Source: Hofstenia miamia
Lineage: Eukaryota; Xenacoelomorpha; Acoela
Assembly (NCBI GenBank): GCA_004352715.1
Contig: SCFE01000007.1
Coordinates: 1 to 64,000 of the forward strand
Length of the DNA: 64,000 nucleotides
Direction: 5' to 3'
Shown here: piece after piece, positions 54,661 to 64,000 of the stretch
How the letters are laid out: every line of letters begins with the position of its first letter
Position numbering within the stretch: the first letter of the stretch is position 1
Position numbers and translations under genes: made by a program
Notes under the pieces: model-generated
Seen by the model: only the letters and a program-made list of their open reading frames with translations
Databases searched by the model: none
What the model was told of the DNA's origin: nothing

Positions 54661-54925
54661 ATTTATTTATTTATTTTGAGTGGCTTCACCAAACATATAG
54701 TAAGGATCATTAACCACTCACAAAATACACTTAGAACTAGAATGAAAACATTGCAACTGCCCCCTTTTTCAGATGCAGATGTAAACAAACTATGATCAAA
54801 GTGATAGCGGCAAGCAAATAATGTCATTGACACTATATTGCAAGGGTCCTAAGATGACAGCCCAAACTTAATGAATTCCCAATTACCCATGCAAAGGCAC
54901 TGAAAACCTTGCATTTTTCTAAGAA

Positions 54926-55427
54926 TTTGTAATCATATATTTTAATAGCATCAGAGTGCTGCCTAATTTGACCCATTCTAACTAAACCTAGATCTAATAA
55001 CTTGGCCCAATATAAATAAGCATTGTTACAAAAACAAAGCACAAATTAGCCAAGCATCATTAGACCAAGTGCTGAAGTCAGAGTACTTTCAATAATGATT
55101 TCCCATAGGACTAAAGCACTGAAAAAGAAGCCACAACCTAGAGACAGGTAAAGGATTACATTGGAAAGTAAAAATGCAATACACATTTTCACAACCTAAC
55201 CTACTGTAAATGCCCAACTTAAGAAATACTCATATAAAAAAATGTTCTCATAAATTTTGATGTTGCATGCAACAGCCCCTCCTAATATTCCTACATAAAA
55301 GTTTAAATAATTTTTCCTATTTCCCTTAGAGTGAAACATCCCACAATAAAGTTCCCCAGAAAAATAATTTCCTGCAAAAACTAAAAAATGTTCAGCAACA
55401 GAATTAGGAAGGAATCATCACTTCTCT
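54926..55427 (+). repeat. ~0.5-kb direct repeat, copy 2
   Basis: Near-identical to 50706-51208. Its left flank (54840-54925) continues smoothly, unlike copy 1, which starts at a single N. Copy 2 therefore shows what should precede the copy 1 sequence. Confidence 0.85.
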
Positions 55428-56929
55428 GATCTAAAAACAATAATTACATTACTTAAAATAATATTCCAAATTTAGAAAATATGTACTATCAAATCCAAAA
55501 TATCTAGACATTAAATCCAAGCATGAGTAATAGTGTAAGTGAATGCATCTATCATCGTTCTTTACTTCCTCTCTTGATTCCTAAAAATTAGATATAGTGA
55601 ATTATTAGGTTGATGAAAAATTGTTAAGCTATTTTGTCAAATGCAGTTAACAATGTTCCACCATCAATGAATTGATGCTAGTGAATTTAGATCAAAATTA
55701 GTCCTATGTATATGAAGGTCTTCAAACAAATGTAAGCAGACATCAACACCTAAATAGTAGATGTTTCAATTAATTAGTCAATAACTACAAATTGCCAAGT
55801 AGACCTGTTCAATATTTACAATAAATATGCCAATAAATAGACGTTGACCTTAATGTGGGAAATAAGGGTTAAATGAATTTATTGAAATCATCAATCTGCG
55901 CGCATGGAATGCTATTTAAACAGTGTTGTTAGTATAAAAACTCAGGGAGCTATTGTTCTCCAAAGATGGTCAACCCTAATAATCATATTAATCGAGTATT
56001 GCAAAAGTGTCCACTTTGACCATTTCTATTGACCAATGCGACACAACTAGATTTAAAAAATCGCAAAAACAAAAATTATTTTCACATGAGCTATTCATGA
56101 CAAACATTCAGATATATAATGTTCGTCAATAGCTTCAAAACTAAAAGAGCTATAGGGTTCCGAAAAGTGTCCTTTAAATCGGCAAACAAAAGAAGAAAAA
56201 GGGAAAAAGAGGGAAAAAACGCAGCGTGCAGCCGGAAGCAGACTTTGATTAAGTCTGAAACCTATTTTAAGGTATTCCCGAGACAAAGTACACCAAAAAC
56301 AAGCCTTTTCCAGTCCCCTTCCCCCCCCTTTTGGGGTAGCGGTGGTCAAGGGAAAAAATACTATATCCCTAAATATAATTTAGTATATAGACTATCTATG
56401 AAAAACAATATTTATTCTCATACCAATTTTTGGCTAAAACAATGTCAAAATCTCAATTTACAATTAATTTCAAACACCCATTACTCACTCAATTCTTAAC
56501 CGATTTTCACAAAAAATTGTTGATTTGAAAGAACAGAAACAATCATTTATGCTAATGTCAATCAAATTTAGTTTTTAATCAAAAAATTTTTTATTAGATC
56601 CTTAAAATACATGTATATACTATTATTTAACTATCTAAAATGGGTACCCAATTTTCAGAAGTCTATCTCTTGGTCAATTCTTAACTTATTTTAAAAATTT
56701 TAAGTTTTTTAGAAAGAAGATTAATAGCTCCATGTGAAAAGTGGCTGCAGATGAGTTGATAAATTGTAGAATTTCTTTAAACATTCATCCGAAAATCGCA
56801 ATCATTTTTTTCTTTACATTAACATCAACAACAAAATATTTGCAGTAGTATCTAGTAGTAAACAGTCTGTTAAACTTTATCTTCACATTGTCTTCTTCAA
56901 TTCCTTTAATTACTTCTTCACTTCCTTTG
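55428..56929. other. A+T-rich region, nothing recognised
   Basis: A GC-richer stretch at 56110-56350 (purine-rich, then a C run) has open frames on both strands but no motif. Confidence 0.4.
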
Positions 56930-57145
56930 ATTAATATCCCATTGCATTGTATGCATGATGATTGCAATCAAGATCAATGTTACTATGTGAAATTTTTTGT
57001 TGTTATGGAAAATTTGAAGTGCGGCAAACATGCATGTTTTAAAAGTTTATATTATATAAAAATTCGCAATCAACACACACAATGTATTAAGTTGACTTTA
57101 AAAAATTATTATTTGAAATATATAATATTTGATACATGTATTATA
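56930..57145 (-). repeat. Unclassified interspersed repeat, copy 3 (inverted)
   Basis: The reverse complement matches 24440-24660 (gtgttgattg..., aacatgcat, gc(a/c)..tcaaattttccataacaa words). It runs up to the gap at 57164. Confidence 0.6.
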
Positions 57146-57163
57146 AAATTAAATATATAACAA

Positions 57164-58163
57164 NNNNNNNNNNNNNNNNNNNNNNNNNNNNNNNNNNNNN
57201 NNNNNNNNNNNNNNNNNNNNNNNNNNNNNNNNNNNNNNNNNNNNNNNNNNNNNNNNNNNNNNNNNNNNNNNNNNNNNNNNNNNNNNNNNNNNNNNNNNNN
57301 NNNNNNNNNNNNNNNNNNNNNNNNNNNNNNNNNNNNNNNNNNNNNNNNNNNNNNNNNNNNNNNNNNNNNNNNNNNNNNNNNNNNNNNNNNNNNNNNNNNN
57401 NNNNNNNNNNNNNNNNNNNNNNNNNNNNNNNNNNNNNNNNNNNNNNNNNNNNNNNNNNNNNNNNNNNNNNNNNNNNNNNNNNNNNNNNNNNNNNNNNNNN
57501 NNNNNNNNNNNNNNNNNNNNNNNNNNNNNNNNNNNNNNNNNNNNNNNNNNNNNNNNNNNNNNNNNNNNNNNNNNNNNNNNNNNNNNNNNNNNNNNNNNNN
57601 NNNNNNNNNNNNNNNNNNNNNNNNNNNNNNNNNNNNNNNNNNNNNNNNNNNNNNNNNNNNNNNNNNNNNNNNNNNNNNNNNNNNNNNNNNNNNNNNNNNN
57701 NNNNNNNNNNNNNNNNNNNNNNNNNNNNNNNNNNNNNNNNNNNNNNNNNNNNNNNNNNNNNNNNNNNNNNNNNNNNNNNNNNNNNNNNNNNNNNNNNNNN
57801 NNNNNNNNNNNNNNNNNNNNNNNNNNNNNNNNNNNNNNNNNNNNNNNNNNNNNNNNNNNNNNNNNNNNNNNNNNNNNNNNNNNNNNNNNNNNNNNNNNNN
57901 NNNNNNNNNNNNNNNNNNNNNNNNNNNNNNNNNNNNNNNNNNNNNNNNNNNNNNNNNNNNNNNNNNNNNNNNNNNNNNNNNNNNNNNNNNNNNNNNNNNN
58001 NNNNNNNNNNNNNNNNNNNNNNNNNNNNNNNNNNNNNNNNNNNNNNNNNNNNNNNNNNNNNNNNNNNNNNNNNNNNNNNNNNNNNNNNNNNNNNNNNNNN
58101 NNNNNNNNNNNNNNNNNNNNNNNNNNNNNNNNNNNNNNNNNNNNNNNNNNNNNNNNNNNNNNN
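57164..58163. other. Assembly gap, 1000 N
   Basis: Interrupts the gypsy pol frame just after the first RT motif. Confidence 0.98.
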
Positions 58164-59247
58164 GAGATCTTCTATCCTTGGCAAGGGGTATGCATCCTTA
58201 ACTGTGATGTTGTTCAGCTTACGGAAATCAATGCACAGCCTATACTTTTCACCTTGGTGAATAAACACAGTGGGTGCGGCGTATGGGCTGTTACTTCCCT
58301 GTATAATTCTGCTTTTGATTAGGTCGCTTAAGATCTTCTCATATTCATGTTTCAGATTCTCTGGTACATGACGATCATGTTTTAATTTAATAGTGTGCTC
58401 TTCACCAATCGCCTGTCCATCACTGATGACACCGTAGTTGAACACATTGTGCTTGCTGTAAAGCAGAGATGCCAGAGACCTCCTCTCTTTTTGACTTAGA
58501 TGTGGATGAGAATTCTCGGTAACTGTGGGCACCCTTACCGGATGCAAGGGAGCTTCTATGTCATGCACGGCGGTACAGATTGGCAAACAAGTTACAGGAA
58601 CGTTCTCAACCTTTACCAGCACTCTGATCAGCTGTAACTGGTGAACTCCAATTTTTACGACAGAAGACGATGCATTGAGAACGGTGATGTACGACTTTCC
58701 TCTGATCACTTTACATAAATCCGGCGAGAAAGAGACTCCGTGGATGTATTTGCCTTTATGCCCTGCTATCATAACATCCCCGTTAATACCGGCATCAGAA
58801 GAAACTGCGACCCTCATCCAATGCTTTGGCTCAAGGAGTATGGGCTCATCCAGATCAAAGACGACCTCCTTTTCAGGAACCGTGACCAATTGAGTTGCTT
58901 CCTGGTCTTTGATAGATATAGTACTGTTCTTAAAGTCGATAACACAGGAATTTCGTTCCAAAAAATCATTGCCTAATATGAGATCGTAGGGTAGACGGTG
59001 GTTTGACGTGTCTACTACTAACAAGTCAACTTCGAAAGGCTCTGAGTGGATTCTTATCGAGGCGTCAGTTAGCTTTCCTTTCAAAGAAAGCGGGTTTCCG
59101 GAGGCGTCTATCAACTTCACACTAGAGGGATCCAACGAGTCTCGATTGAAACACAATTCCTTGCAACATTCGTCGCTTATGATGGAGGCTGCTGCTCCCG
59201 TGTCCACTGTGGCATTAAAGATATTTCTGTTCATTTCAACCGGTATT
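58164..59247 (-). CDS. Ty3/gypsy pol: protease and start of reverse transcriptase, intact frame
   Basis: About 357 residues are uninterrupted from the gap at 59248 down to the gap at 58163. The aspartic protease has ATVDTGAAASIISDE (catalytic DTG) and YDLILGNDFLERNSCVIDF (flap and ILG region). A connector follows, then the RT start: YAAPTVFIHQGEKYRLCIDF with RKLNNITVKDAYPLPRIEDL. The catalytic YxDD would be in the gap. Base composition is clearly more GC-rich than its surroundings and there are no stops, so this is a younger insertion than the other gypsy relics. The first Met at 59234 is not necessarily the start; pol probably continues into the left-hand gap. Confidence 0.9.
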
Positions 59248-60247
59248 NNNNNNNNNNNNNNNNNNNNNNNNNNNNNNNNNNNNNNNNNNNNNNNNNNNNN
59301 NNNNNNNNNNNNNNNNNNNNNNNNNNNNNNNNNNNNNNNNNNNNNNNNNNNNNNNNNNNNNNNNNNNNNNNNNNNNNNNNNNNNNNNNNNNNNNNNNNNN
59401 NNNNNNNNNNNNNNNNNNNNNNNNNNNNNNNNNNNNNNNNNNNNNNNNNNNNNNNNNNNNNNNNNNNNNNNNNNNNNNNNNNNNNNNNNNNNNNNNNNNN
59501 NNNNNNNNNNNNNNNNNNNNNNNNNNNNNNNNNNNNNNNNNNNNNNNNNNNNNNNNNNNNNNNNNNNNNNNNNNNNNNNNNNNNNNNNNNNNNNNNNNNN
59601 NNNNNNNNNNNNNNNNNNNNNNNNNNNNNNNNNNNNNNNNNNNNNNNNNNNNNNNNNNNNNNNNNNNNNNNNNNNNNNNNNNNNNNNNNNNNNNNNNNNN
59701 NNNNNNNNNNNNNNNNNNNNNNNNNNNNNNNNNNNNNNNNNNNNNNNNNNNNNNNNNNNNNNNNNNNNNNNNNNNNNNNNNNNNNNNNNNNNNNNNNNNN
59801 NNNNNNNNNNNNNNNNNNNNNNNNNNNNNNNNNNNNNNNNNNNNNNNNNNNNNNNNNNNNNNNNNNNNNNNNNNNNNNNNNNNNNNNNNNNNNNNNNNNN
59901 NNNNNNNNNNNNNNNNNNNNNNNNNNNNNNNNNNNNNNNNNNNNNNNNNNNNNNNNNNNNNNNNNNNNNNNNNNNNNNNNNNNNNNNNNNNNNNNNNNNN
60001 NNNNNNNNNNNNNNNNNNNNNNNNNNNNNNNNNNNNNNNNNNNNNNNNNNNNNNNNNNNNNNNNNNNNNNNNNNNNNNNNNNNNNNNNNNNNNNNNNNNN
60101 NNNNNNNNNNNNNNNNNNNNNNNNNNNNNNNNNNNNNNNNNNNNNNNNNNNNNNNNNNNNNNNNNNNNNNNNNNNNNNNNNNNNNNNNNNNNNNNNNNNN
60201 NNNNNNNNNNNNNNNNNNNNNNNNNNNNNNNNNNNNNNNNNNNNNNN
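59248..60247. other. Assembly gap, 1000 N
   Basis: Upstream side of the gypsy pol fragment; gag and an LTR would be expected here. Confidence 0.98.
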
Positions 60248-60759
60248 GAGGTGTAATATACTAAATATACTAAATTCAAATATTATATCAAGTCAAAATC
60301 GCAAACCAATGGAATGATACGATATTTTTTATTTAAATCGATGTACATGCACACAATCTTTATATTCTATTTGTCATATTATAAGCGGTGTCCTGCTTAT
60401 GGTGATTTACAGTAACATAAACGAAAATGAGGTAAACATTCGCACAGAAGTATCCAAAATTTAATGTAACAAGTCGCTTTAAGTAACCAAATCAAAGAAT
60501 TTGCTGGTTAACACTTCTGTAAACTTTTTGAAATATTTTTTTATTTGATAATCCAAATCCTACTAAATTTAGTAAGCCCTAGACAATCATTAATAACAGT
60601 GAATGGACTTCTTAGTCATTACCAAAAGCAAAGAGAAATATTGAGAAAACAGACACTAGAAAATACATTACACAATAGATTTTTAATTTTTTACCGACTT
60701 TTTTATTTAACCAGTCAAAATTAGTTTTGATAATCTGACGGGGAGGACTTCCCACTTTA
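60248..60759. other. A+T-rich region, nothing recognised
   Basis: No gene or named repeat. Confidence 0.4.
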
Positions 60760-61610
60760 GAGTTTCTGGAGTCCCGATAATTCGGGGCCTTAAAGTAGAC
60801 TAGAATTAATTTTTATGTTTAATGCTTTGGTATGGATAATATGTCAAAAAACTGCACTTAATGGGGCATTAACAAAATAGGATATAAAAAACAAGAACAC
60901 AACAAAGCCATGGATTGAAAATTTATAGTTTACTAATTTTATTGCTAATTACTGAGACATATTTTCAAATCTGAAATCCTTCCCATCATAAAGCACCACT
61001 ATTAAGGATATATCAACAAAGGTAGTAATTTATCCTAGGGTCCGTCCCATTTCAGTCCTATTACATTTTCTGGGCCCATATTCTTTTTGGTTTCACGGCA
61101 TAACTCTATTTTATTAAAATTAAACAAAAATAATGGTTAATATTCTGAAATCCGTGGTCCCCACTCCAATATTTTTGGTCACAGTCCCATTGAGTTTTTT
61201 GGTCTCAGGTCCTAGTCAAATGGGACTTGTAAATCCCATCGGACTAACCGGCACGCAGAACCATAGCTTACGTTTCTGCAGTGACTTTAAATGTAAATAA
61301 TATTAATGTTCCGATTGTGGACACTTTCAAGTACCTAGGAGTAACTATTGACTCAAAGCTAAAATTCAGCTCTCACATCAATTGAATAGTTAGAAAATTA
61401 GCTATAGGTATAAAAAGTATCAGGGTTGTCAGATTTAAATCAAGTTGATCTAAATCAGTGATTTAAATCTGATATAAATCACATAATAAAAATCAAAAAA
61501 ATCACTTGATTTTTATATTGCACAGTGGTGTATTTAGGGGGGGGCACGGGGCATTTTGACAAAAATGTAATGAAAAAAAGTCCAAAGGCGGTCCCTTTAG
61601 TGCGGTCACC
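60760..61610 (+). repeat. ~0.9-kb interspersed repeat, copy B
   Basis: Inverted homologue of 37896-38820. It has a single copy of the 50-bp word that is duplicated in copy A. It ends in a G run (ggggggggcacgggg region near 61530) and a ccgcctttgg block. Confidence 0.8.
61275..61428 (+). pseudogene. LINE reverse-transcriptase C-terminal scrap in repeat copy B
   Basis: VTLNVNNINVPIVDTFKYLG then VTIDSKLKFSSHIN, stop, IVRKLAIGIKSI. FKYLGV.IDSKLKF..HI is the RT segment after the palm in CR1/Jockey-type LINEs. Clearer than copy A. Confidence 0.75.
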
Positions 61611-62183
61611 AGAACGTGGCTATAAAGAATAAAATAGATGTGAAAACGAATACATGTAAATAATGACGCAATCCACTTTCACTTCCTCCACTTTCTTTTG
61701 CTTGAAAGGAATGAGTGTTCGTGGCAGACAATTTACATGTATTTGTAATTGTTTAACACTCATTCGTTACTTGCTGAGCTGGCCGCTTGCGGAGCTGACT
61801 TCATTTCTCCGTTATTTCATTTAACCATCATCTAATGAATTAATGGATTGAATTATTCTTGAATTATATTGAGTTATTGAATGAATGAAATGAATCATTT
61901 AATCGTCATTATTTTTTCTCTATTTATTGGATTTATTATTTACACCATTTATTGATTCCATTTATTTCCATTATTAATTATCCATTTTTTACTCCAGTTA
62001 TTTATTACTTACTATTAATTATTTCATTAAGTTATCTCTGGTAAGACAGTACCATTTTGAACGCTTTCTTAACCCTTTTTCAACCTTTATTAACCGTACT
62101 TTTTTGAATTTTAGCCTATGACCCGCCCTATACCTCCTAAATCCTGGCTACGCGCCTGATATTGCGTATAATTTCTCAGTTAA
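61611..62183. other. Low-complexity A+T-rich region
   Basis: Runs of ttattt/aatga words (61800-62040), then a ggctacgcgcc word near 62147. No gene. Confidence 0.4.
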
Positions 62184-62400
62184 TTAATAAAATTTCTTTG
62201 CTATATTGTTTTGTTGTGTGTGTTTTGAATTAGGAATTGCAAATATCCTTAGAGGATTATATCTCATTTTAGTTACAAACCAGGGTTGGCTATATTGAAA
62301 TTTCAGGTAGCATTGTCTTGTTCTTGTTTTGAATACGTGTGATAATTTACCTCTCCTAACAGCTATTACAACTAACATCGATGTTTGGGAATCATTCCAC
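62184..62400 (-). pseudogene. Unidentified coding-like fragment
   Basis: The frame from about 62400 reads VVLWNDSQTSMLVVIAVRRG then KLSHVFKTRTRQCYLKFQYS and ends at 62184. It may be the tail of a LINE RT protein (a Trp-Asn word is common there), but this is a guess. Confidence 0.2.
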
Positions 62401-62486
62401 AGAACTACGAAAGTACGTTAACAAAACAAATTTTGTACTCATATTTTCATACTTGCATTGTACAAAACATGGTTCATCGTTTTGTT

Positions 62487-62816
62487 TAGGAAGGAAATTC
62501 AGGTCCATGGGCCATTTGTAAAGCCTGTGATAGTGTAAAGCAAGGGATTGTGAAGCGAATGAAAGCACATAGGCCTATTGACGAGTGCAGAAAAAGACGA
62601 GGAGGTGGACACGACGACTCGCCAGCGGCAAAGAAAACAGTGAAAATCACAAAAATTGTTAGCTGCACTGGAAGAGACGAAAAACACGAACTCGACAAAA
62701 AAGTTACACGTTATATATACAGTACAAATACATCATTTTCTCACGTTGACCATGCTTATTTAAAGGACCTATGCAAATCTCGGCGGCAAAGCTATGTGCC
62801 CCCCAACTCGGCATGA
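62487..62816 (+). pseudogene. hAT-type protein, BED zinc finger and N-terminal segment
   Basis: After a possible acceptor (tttgtttag, ends 62489) the frame reads GPWAICKACDSVKQGIVKRM, KAHRPIDECRKRR: a CxxC...HxxxxxC BED finger with the W typical of hAT proteins. Then LDKKVTRYIYSTNTSFSHVD, HAYLKDLCKSRRQSYVPPNS, the 'va+fi..t..pF..v....f..l...l+p.Y..P' segment that follows the finger in hAT transposases. It ends in TGA at 62814-62816, before the catalytic domain. It could be a truncated relic or, if the stop is real, a short BED protein. Confidence 0.65.
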
Positions 62817-64000
62817 AATCGGCGATTCAATTCTAATGTAATTACTATATTATGTGAATTTATACTATAATATTTTCATCTGATTTAATATCTTGAAGAT
62901 TTTTAACACTATACTAAGAAAATACAATGTCAAATTTCAATTGTGTATGCTTTACATATGCTTAATATAATACAATGGGGAATGATTTATGCATTTTAGA
63001 TATTTACAATATTATACTTTCTAGGAAAAAAATTATATATATATATATATATAAATAGGAATCATTAACTAAATATTAAACTAATTTTCTTTGTCTTGCC
63101 ACTTAATTAAGAGAATTAATATGTATCTGATAGAAAGAAAACCCATATTTCTAGAATTGACATTATACCAGGACGAGATGGGATCAAAATATGCCCCATA
63201 AATGTTTGTGGATATGCTACTTGTGTTATATATATATATATAAATTTAATAATTTAATAAAGTATTACACATTATAGTGATGCTACACAGGATATAAGAA
63301 ACATCAATTTCTTTAAATCATTTTGCATTTCATGTGTTATCTAATAAAAACCCTTTTGTTTCATAAAAATTGATTGCTTGAAAGTTCGCAATTTACAAGA
63401 AAGGTATTGATGAAGTCAAAAATTTAAAAATATTTTTATATAAAGCTATTGGTTTTCAACAGATTGCCATAATAGCGTCAAAATTGACTTCGAAGTTGCA
63501 TCGAATTTATACTTTACTAACCTAGTGTTAAAATCACTTTGAAGTCAATTAGATAACATCAGAAATCTATGTAAATATTAGACACTAATCAAAACAAGGA
63601 AAATATTGTAAACCAATAAAATTTAAATGTGATATCTGAGTTTTTGAAAAACTACAAAATGGTCTACAACATGAGGCCATAGCCATAAGATTGGCAGAAA
63701 TGGGATACAATATCCTCTTAATAAAAGAAGCTTTTATGTTTCATAATTGAGAATTGATCGATTATATTTTTCACTCTTAAATCAATTAAAATTGAAGAAA
63801 TATTAAAATAAAAAATAAGTTTCTTGTAGAATTATTCAACGCGTATCAGGTGGTATGTAAATTGTGTTGATAGCTTTTAAACTCTTGGAGCAGTAGGTCC
63901 TCAAAATAGCCTACCCTCCTAAATGTAAAAGTCGATGTTTTCAAAAATGGCAACTCTAACAATTTCTTTTTGACTATGTGGCGGATCTATTTTAAATAAA
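62817..64000. other. A+T-rich region with two (TA)n tracts
   Basis: (TA)n at 63033-63053 and 63228-63243. No gene, RNA or repeat family recognised to the end of the window. Confidence 0.45.

Noticed and set aside
62184-62400. LINE RT C-terminus
   Set aside because: Pattern too weak; left as an unidentified fragment with low confidence.
63033-63243. (TA)n tracts as regulatory sites
   Set aside because: They occur throughout the window, often beside TE fragments or joins, and look like ordinary microsatellites.
1-64000. tRNA, rRNA or other structured RNA genes
   Set aside because: I scanned for cloverleaf-like and conserved rRNA words and saw none that I could support by eye.

Overview
This is a window of an A+T-rich animal (metazoan) genome that consists mostly of decayed transposable elements. 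Only two host-type genes can be recognised. There are spliceosomal introns (a six-exon cyclin B model on the minus strand), seven assembly gaps (four of exactly 1000 N, the others 125, 114 and 156), four single-N joins, many (TA)n microsatellites and no operon-like gene packing. A glycosyltransferase-like gene of the DUF273 type, a family known mostly from nematodes, points weakly to a nematode or other ecdysozoan. The sequence alone does not prove this.

Layout, left to right. 0-3 kb: the C-terminal part of one CACTA/EnSpm-like transposase and the N-terminal part of another, then a gap. 3.1-6.6 kb: a P element (THAP domain plus RNase H-like transposase) with several frameshifts but well-preserved inverted repeats. 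8.1-10.1 kb: a hAT element on the minus strand with terminal repeats and a target duplication. 10.3-12.4 kb: a piggyBac-like element that has lost its first catalytic Asp. 13.0-20.1 kb: cyclin B, minus strand, six consecutive exons all in phase 0. The exon carrying the start of the cyclin box has two in-frame TAG codons, one replacing the conserved Trp of LVDW. Its introns hold a Tc1-like fragment, a fragment of a common transposon-associated protein, and a hAT-like MITE. 21.5-22.4 kb: a truncated Tc1 element with IR/DR-type ends, run into a 42-bp triplicate repeat. 23.5-24.1 kb: LINE reverse transcriptase.

24-29 kb: diverged interspersed repeats, an array of a CTTTAATTGA motif, an integrase C-terminal relic, and the DUF273-like gene (27.7-28.7 kb, one in-frame stop). 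29.3-33.9 kb: a minus-strand Ty3/gypsy-like element with both LTRs but lacking the reverse-transcriptase palm and the integrase. 36.0-37.2 kb: a second gypsy integrase relic. 37.9-38.8 kb: a repeat that recurs inverted at 60.8-61.6 kb. 41.6-45.0 kb: a degenerate endonuclease-bearing LINE.

46.1-53.2 kb: the least familiar part. A minus-strand transposon-like unit encodes Cys-rich N-terminal segments, a long uncharacterised middle region and a Pif1-type helicase with no Rep/HUH domain that I can recognise. A Tc1 copy and an SGNH-hydrolase-like fragment interrupt it. 53.8-54.3 kb: three tandem ~180-bp repeats. 58.2-59.2 kb: a much better preserved gypsy protease/RT segment between two 1-kb gaps. 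62.5-62.8 kb: a BED-finger/hAT N-terminal fragment. The right end is A+T-rich sequence with microsatellites.

The elements do not form a pathway. The window reads as a nested TE graveyard around two host-like loci, both carrying apparent nonsense codons.
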